The position numbers were made by a program, and so were the translations under genes. Positions 15,824 to 19,701 of a stretch of DNA of 19,701 nt are shown in pieces; position 1 is the stretch's first letter; the number at the start of each line of letters is the position of its first letter. Under the pieces are notes generated by a model. That model had not been told where the DNA came from. It did no database searches and saw only the letters and a list, made by a program, of their open reading frames with translations. Origin of the DNA: an uncultured Bacteroides sp. (GTDB taxonomy: Bacteria > Bacteroidota > Bacteroidia > Bacteroidales > Bacteroidaceae); NCBI GenBank assembly GCA_959606905.1, contig CAUHML010000056.1:1-19701 (forward strand). Reading direction: 5' to 3'.

Positions 15824-17572
15824 CTAATTATCTAGGTAAGTTTTTAAAACCTCTGCTATTTTCTCATATCCTTTAGTATTAGGATGAAGTCCATCGCTGA
15901 ATAAGGATGAATTGATAATGCCATTTTTATCTGTCAACAGATTGCTTAAGTTTATATAAATACAATTCTGTTCTAGCTTCTTACGAAGTTCTTTGTTAAT
16001 TTGCTGAATACGTTTTTCTGTGTTTGCTCTTGGGAGGATTCCCATTACGCATAATTTAGCTTGTGGTTGGCGTATTTTAATAGCTTCGGTGACCTGAAGA
16101 ATACCTTGCAGAATTTCTTTATCTGTATTAAATTGAAGATTATTAGTTCCTATCAGTAGAAAAATCATATTTGCTTTGAAACCGTCCAATTCGCCATGGT
16201 AGATGCGCCACAATACGTTTTCTGTTTTATCCCAGCCGAAACCGAGATTGCGAACTGACCTGTTTTTGAATAGCTTGTCCCAAGCTTCTTTTCCACGTTG
16301 TGTCGGTGCAGTAGGCTCGCCGGCCCAGTAATGCGTGATAGAGTTACCTATCATAATGATTTCCGGGGCATTTTCTCGGTTTAATTTAAGGATTTCTTCA
16401 TGACGCGCGTACCAATCATAGGAATCTCTTTGTTGTTTGCATGGAATACATGAAGTGGGACCTTCATTCTTTTCATGTAATATTTCCCGTATCTTTTTTA
16501 AATAACTGTCTGCATATTGCTGCATACCTAAATCAGTAGAATGAACTCCGTCTACCATACCGTCTGCCGGAATACCTATTTCTTCCTTTGTCAGATAATA
16601 GATATCCGGAATTTGTTCTTCTTGTAAAGTATTGTATGCTTTTCGCAATTCAGTATTAGCTACGCGGTATGATTCTTCTGCTTTTTCGGAAGTGACATCG
16701 TTGGCATATCCGTCATGCTCTACTAGTAAAATAGGTGCTTTGCTGGTTTCGCGTAATTTCTTTACTCCTTTTAAGGTACGGTCGTATATCACTTCTGCAC
16801 TCTTTCCCGGTAGGTTGGGCATACAGTCAATAATAAACAGTTTTGCATCAATCTCGGACAATAAGTCGAATAGTTCGCTCTCGAGTTTGCCATTGCCGGA
16901 GAATCCCAAATTGATGACGGGATGTTCCGACTTTCTATTTAAAATATTTCCCCATGCCATACCCGGACGGGAGGCACAAGCCCCTTGTGCAATGGAAGTT
17001 CCGTAAATAACCAGGGGTTTTTCTTGTGAGACGGGAAGAAAACGGAAAGAAGTGTTCTCGGGTACACCGATTTCTAGCCATGACACACTGTTGTAAAGAG
17101 GTAGAAATAATTGATATTCAAAACCTTTTCCGGTTTTTGCGGCATACGAAAGTCCGCTAAAATCGTATGTAATGGTATCCTGCATAACATACCGTCCAAC
17201 ACACCAACGCTCTTGACCATTATTGTCGGTTGCATATAAATCAATGCCAGAGACACCAGTTGCTGGCATGTGTGGCATGGAAAGAGCGCCTTTCACAACA
17301 TAACGAATTTTTATTTCCGGAGCATTGGAACGAAATGCAATGGAGAGTCCTGCGCTTTGGAGTGATAAGTCCCATACCGCTTTTCGTACTTTATCTTTAG
17401 CCCGTTGTGGAAGTCGTGTGTAAAATCCTGCGGGATCTTCTTGCCATGCTTGTCCACGGACGACCGGAAAACTTTCTTTTTGTGGATTGAACCACTTATA
17501 TTGTGCTGTTAGTGATGAAGTGCAACCTAAAAAAAGAATAAAAAGAAAGAGGTGTAAATGTGTTGTTTTCAT
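15824..17572 (-). CDS. exported two-domain SGNH/GDSL esterase
   Basis: The 582-residue protein has a signal peptide (about 1-24, cleaved near LTAQ). An N-terminal beta domain contains GIDLY at 109-113, as in GxDLY domains that precede GDSL_3 esterases. The first SGNH domain (about 186-366) has the nucleophile Ser193 in GTSIAQG, the NLGFSGNG block, DCMPN with Asn253, and Asp341/His344 in DGVHSTDLG. The second (about 404-580) has Ser411 in IGNSITHYW, the glycine of NLGFGWDKTEN, GTNN at 475-478, and Asp560/His563 in DGLHPNTKG. Both catalytic sets look complete. Such enzymes remove acetyl or other acyl groups from glycans; the substrate here is not deducible. It lies 26 bases after the Crp-like gene on the same strand, so co-transcription is likely, and it precedes the SusCD operon. 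Confidence 0.92.
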   Translation of the reverse strand: MKTTHLHLFLFILFLGCTSSLTAQYKWFNPQKESFPVVRGQAWQEDPAGFYTRLPQRAKDKVRKAVWDLSLQSAGLSIAFRSNAPEIKIRYVVKGALSMPHMPATGVSGIDLYATDNNGQERWCVGRYVMQDTITYDFSGLSYAAKTGKGFEYQLFLPLYNSVSWLEIGVPENTSFRFLPVSQEKPLVIYGTSIAQGACASRPGMAWGNILNRKSEHPVINLGFSGNGKLESELFDLLSEIDAKLFIIDCMPNLPGKSAEVIYDRTLKGVKKLRETSKAPILLVEHDGYANDVTSEKAEESYRVANTELRKAYNTLQEEQIPDIYYLTKEEIGIPADGMVDGVHSTDLGMQQYADSYLKKIREILHEKNEGPTSCIPCKQQRDSYDWYARHEEILKLNRENAPEIIMIGNSITHYWAGEPTAPTQRGKEAWDKLFKNRSVRNLGFGWDKTENVLWRIYHGELDGFKANMIFLLIGTNNLQFNTDKEILQGILQVTEAIKIRQPQAKLCVMGILPRANTEKRIQQINKELRKKLEQNCIYINLSNLLTDKNGIINSSLFSDGLHPNTKGYEKIAEVLKTYLDN

Positions 17573-17598
17573 AGGTGGTATAAATAATATAACTTAAT

Positions 17599-18264
17599 TT
17601 ATATAATGAGCTTCTGTGCATCAGGAATAAGAATTTCTTTTCGTCGCAACTCAATCAATCCTTTATCCTGTAATTCGTTAAGTGCTTTGGAAGTATTCAG
17701 ACGGGTATCGTCTAAATAGCGAGCTAAATCATCCATTTTTACTTTGAATATCTTTTCTCCTTGTGTTTTCTCGCAATGCAGTAAGAAGAAGCGGGAAATC
17801 TTCTCCTTTAAGTCTATAGTCGGTTCTTCCCATAGTCGGGAGTAAAGATTTTGTGCACGATTGCTGACAATATTCATATAGTTGAGCCTGAATATATCGT
17901 AATTAAACAGGTCGCTAAGTACGAAGGCTTTACTAATACTGATTGTGTGGGCTTCTGTATGCGCTATATAAGAGGATGCGTAATTCGTATTCATGCCGAA
18001 TAACGATTGTGGTTCTATCAGATATGGTGCTTCCATTTGCTCAATGACAGTGTATATGTTTTCTTTGGAAGTGGTGACGATAGATACTTTACCTTTTAAC
18101 AGGAAACGAAGTTGCTTACAAGGACTACCATTCTCAATGATAGTTTCTCCGGCTTTATGCTTGATAAAATGTAGCTTTACCTTATCCAAAATACTAGTGA
18201 AATCTTCATGGCAAAGACCTTGAAATAAAGGCAATTGGAGCAAAGTGTCGAACATTGTTTCCAT
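17599..18264 (-). CDS. Crp/Fnr-family transcriptional regulator
   Basis: The 221-residue protein has a cyclic-nucleotide-binding-like beta-barrel (about 13-120: [35 protein letters not shown]) and a C-terminal winged helix (about 150-221) with the helix-turn-helix [22 protein letters not shown] at 177-198 (written as one motif of key residues D178, L180, L184, S192, L195). The RxS-type cAMP-contact motif of E. coli CRP is absent, and there is no FNR-type N-terminal cysteine cluster, so the effector is unknown. A second Met at residue 4 (18255) is an alternative start. It is transcribed from a good promoter at 18290-18321 and is followed after 26 bases by the SGNH esterase gene. It may control that gene and the SusCD operon, which is inference from position. 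Confidence 0.93.
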   Translation of the reverse strand: METMFDTLLQLPLFQGLCHEDFTSILDKVKLHFIKHKAGETIIENGSPCKQLRFLLKGKVSIVTTSKENIYTVIEQMEAPYLIEPQSLFGMNTNYASSYIAHTEAHTISISKAFVLSDLFNYDIFRLNYMNIVSNRAQNLYSRLWEEPTIDLKEKISRFFLLHCEKTQGEKIFKVKMDDLARYLDDTRLNTSKALNELQDKGLIELRRKEILIPDAQKLII

Positions 18265-18289
18265 ACGTCGTAATTTCTTGTTAATCGTA

Positions 18290-18321
18290 CAAATTTACTC
18301 ATAATACAATACTGCTGTCAA
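18290..18321 (-). promoter_or_regulatory. promoter of the Crp-like regulator gene
   Basis: On the minus strand TTG (18319-18321), 21 bases, then TAAATTTG (18290-18297) matches the Bacteroides promoter consensus. It predicts a short leader of about 20 bases before the ATG at 18264. Confidence 0.6.
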
Positions 18322-18349
18322 CATCTGACCGTTCTTTTTGTTTTTTTTA

Positions 18350-18381
18350 TTGTTTGAATGCATAAAAATAGAGTATATTTG
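18350..18381 (+). promoter_or_regulatory. promoter of marC
   Basis: TATATTTG at 18374-18381 matches TAnnTTTG exactly. TTG at 18350-18352 lies 21 bases upstream; an alternative TTTG at 18353-18356 lies 17 bases upstream. The ATG of marC follows 20 bases after the -7 box. Confidence 0.6.
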
Positions 18382-18390
18382 CAGAAAAAA

Positions 18391-18396
18391 AGGAGG
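18391..18396 (+). promoter_or_regulatory. full Shine-Dalgarno sequence before marC
   Basis: AGGAGG lies 5 bases before the ATG at 18402. Such a complete ribosome-binding site is unusual in Bacteroides, where most genes in this window have only AT-rich leaders. It fixes the marC start. Confidence 0.65.
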
Positions 18397-18401
18397 AAAT
18401 T

Positions 18402-19001
18402 ATGTTTGCAGGCTTTAACTGGCAACAGATGATTAGTGCGTTTATCGTGCTTTTTGCGGTAATAGACATTATCGGTTCTATACCTATTATTATTAACCTG
18501 AAAGAAAAGGGGAAGGATGTGAATGCAATGAAGGCTACCGTTATTTCTTTTGCCTTATTAATCGGTTTCTTTTATGCAGGGGACATGATGCTGAGACTCT
18601 TCCATGTAGATATTGAATCTTTTGCTGTTGCAGGTGCATTTGTTATTTTCCTCATGTCTTTGGAAATGATTCTGGATATTGAAATCTTCAAAAATCAGGG
18701 ACCTATCAAAGAAGCTACTCTAGTTCCGCTTGTTTTTCCTCTTTTAGCCGGTGCCGGAGCTTTTACTACCTTGCTTTCCCTTCGGGCAGAATATGCCAGC
18801 ATTAATATTATCATCGCCTTGGTTCTGAATATGGTCTGGGTTTTCTTTGTTGTGAGTATGACCGGTCGTGTGGAACGATTCCTCGGGAAAGGTGGTATTT
18901 ATATTATTCGCAAGTTCTTTGGAATTATCCTGTTGGCTATCTCTGTCAGGTTGTTTACGGCGAATATAACGTTGTTGATTGAGGCATTGCATAAGTCCTG
19001 A
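18402..19001 (+). CDS. MarC-family integral membrane protein
   Basis: The 199-residue protein has about six transmembrane helices and the MarC (UPF0056) hallmarks: AVIDIIGSIPIIINL near residues 19-33, VAGAFVIFLMSLEMILD in the middle, and VPLVFPLLAGAGAFTTLL around 108-125, where many relatives have GPG instead of GAG. The family's transport role is unproven; E. coli marC is not needed for multidrug resistance despite its name. It has its own promoter and an AGGAGG ribosome-binding site, and is divergent from the Crp-like regulator. Its last 103 bases overlap the 3' end of the convergent rhomboid gene, so there is no separate terminator between them. Confidence 0.93.
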   Translation: MFAGFNWQQMISAFIVLFAVIDIIGSIPIIINLKEKGKDVNAMKATVISFALLIGFFYAGDMMLRLFHVDIESFAVAGAFVIFLMSLEMILDIEIFKNQGPIKEATLVPLVFPLLAGAGAFTTLLSLRAEYASINIIIALVLNMVWVFFVVSMTGRVERFLGKGGIYIIRKFFGIILLAISVRLFTANITLLIEALHKS

Positions 19002-19642
19002 TTGGAAAATTCCTCCTTCGGATTCTCCTCTTCTTCCTCGTCATCATCCTTTTCATCTGCAAAAGGTTCCGGGCGTTGAGGCCCGTGATTCACAAAAGCT
19101 AGGGCACAGAGTGTTCCCATAATTCCACCGCTTAGATGTCCTTCCCACGACATATTGGCGGGAGAGAAATAGGGGAACATATGCCAGATAATTCCTCCGT
19201 ATAAAAAGGTGACAAGCAGAGAAATGGCAATAAGTGGTACGTATTTGCGGAGAATGCCACTGAAAAAAAGGAAAAAGGCAAGACCGTAGATTAATCCGCT
19301 GGCACCTATATGCCAGCCCGGTTTACCTATAATAAAGGTAAGTAGTCCGGCACCGATCCAAATCAGGATAAAAATTTTTCCCGCTATTCCTCGGTAAAAG
19401 TAAAAAAGACACCATGATAAGAAAAATAGCGGGAGCGTATTAGCCAGTAAATGACTGAATCCACTGTGTATCAACGGATGAGTCAGAATACCGAAAACTC
19501 CACGTTTTTCCATAGGATATATCCCCAAGTGAGAGAGATCCCAATGCATCCCGACCTCTACAATCTTGAGCATATAAAGAATGAAAATAAGAAACAATGG
19601 CTTTGCTGCAGCTAGCATGATACGCTGAATATCTTGTTTCAT
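18899..19642 (-). CDS. rhomboid-family intramembrane serine protease
   Basis: The 247-residue protein has about six transmembrane helices and the rhomboid active site: nucleophile Ser115 in GASGLIYG and His169 in WEGHLSGG. The oxyanion-hole region HSGFSHLLAN is at 59-68. These proteases cut single-pass membrane proteins within the bilayer. I start at the Met at 19642, directly before a normal rhomboid N-terminus; the frame is open to 19690. After the last helix comes an acidic cytoplasmic tail (DEKDDDEEEEEN, about 196-207) and then about 34 residues encoded opposite the 3' end of marC, which may be a recent extension. Upstream bases 19643-19701 hold no clear promoter. Confidence 0.92.
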   Translation of the reverse strand: MKQDIQRIMLAAAKPLFLIFILYMLKIVEVGMHWDLSHLGIYPMEKRGVFGILTHPLIHSGFSHLLANTLPLFFLSWCLFYFYRGIAGKIFILIWIGAGLLTFIIGKPGWHIGASGLIYGLAFFLFFSGILRKYVPLIAISLLVTFLYGGIIWHMFPYFSPANMSWEGHLSGGIMGTLCALAFVNHGPQRPEPFADEKDDDEEEEENPKEEFSNQDLCNASINNVIFAVNNLTEIANRIIPKNLRII

Positions 19643-19701
19643 GACTTTCTTTTCTTTAGATATTTTACGCAATACTACGAATATTTGCACAAAATCTGAA
19701 A

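Noticed and set aside
16632..17006. 124-residue plus-strand frame inside the SGNH gene
   Set aside because: It is antisense to a well-supported coding region with conserved catalytic motifs, and shows no recognisable family features or promoter.

Overview
The window looks like chromosomal DNA of a gut Bacteroides species of the B. thetaiotaomicron / B. ovatus type (inferred). It carries tandem SusC/SusD pairs. Most genes lack a recognisable Shine-Dalgarno sequence. Several intergenic regions carry the Bacteroidetes promoter pattern TTTG-N19-21-TAnnTTTG. The guaA, MscL, TraB/GumN, MarC and rhomboid proteins are all of recognisable families. No tRNA, rRNA, insertion sequence or CRISPR array was seen.

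Layout. (1) 1-371: 3' part of mscL on the plus strand. It is followed by a large inverted repeat that separates it from a convergent minus-strand operon. (2) 505-2883, minus: a probable three-gene operon. In transcription order it holds a CPBP-type membrane protein with degraded catalytic motifs, a membrane-anchored helix-turn-helix protein with a four-cysteine tail, and an exported TraB/GumN protein. (3) 3230-4753, plus: guaA with its own promoter and a strong terminator. (4) 4828-5010: an array of nine imperfect palindromes spaced almost exactly 22 bp apart, lying between two convergent terminators. (5) 5087-15344, minus: a tightly packed five-gene operon, susC2-susD2-susC1-susD1-surface lipoprotein. 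It encodes two outer-membrane nutrient uptake complexes. (6) 15345-15823: a 479-bp non-coding leader region. (7) 15824-18264, minus: a Crp/Fnr-family regulator followed by an exported two-domain SGNH esterase, probably co-transcribed. (8) 18402-19642: marC (plus) and a rhomboid protease gene (minus), convergent with a 103-bp 3' overlap.

How the genes may work together. The SusC/SusD pairs should bind a glycan or glycoconjugate at the cell surface and import it. The SGNH protein has two apparently intact esterase sites and may remove acyl groups from the ligand. The Crp-like protein is the nearest regulator. The locus has no glycoside hydrolase, HTCS or ECF sigma/anti-sigma gene within the window, so its ligand cannot be named.

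The most interesting signal is in the 15345-15823 region. A 19-bp site (6-bp arm, 7-bp core CTACTAC, 6-bp arm) occurs twice in inverted orientation, at 15389-15407 and 15658-15676, with one mismatch. It flanks about 250 bp that contain a good consensus promoter pointing away from susC2. Sites with this arm-7-arm geometry are typical of tyrosine-recombinase crossover sites. The arrangement is what an invertible promoter (phase switch) would look like when captured in the OFF orientation. The 22-bp palindrome array downstream of guaA is the second unexplained structure.
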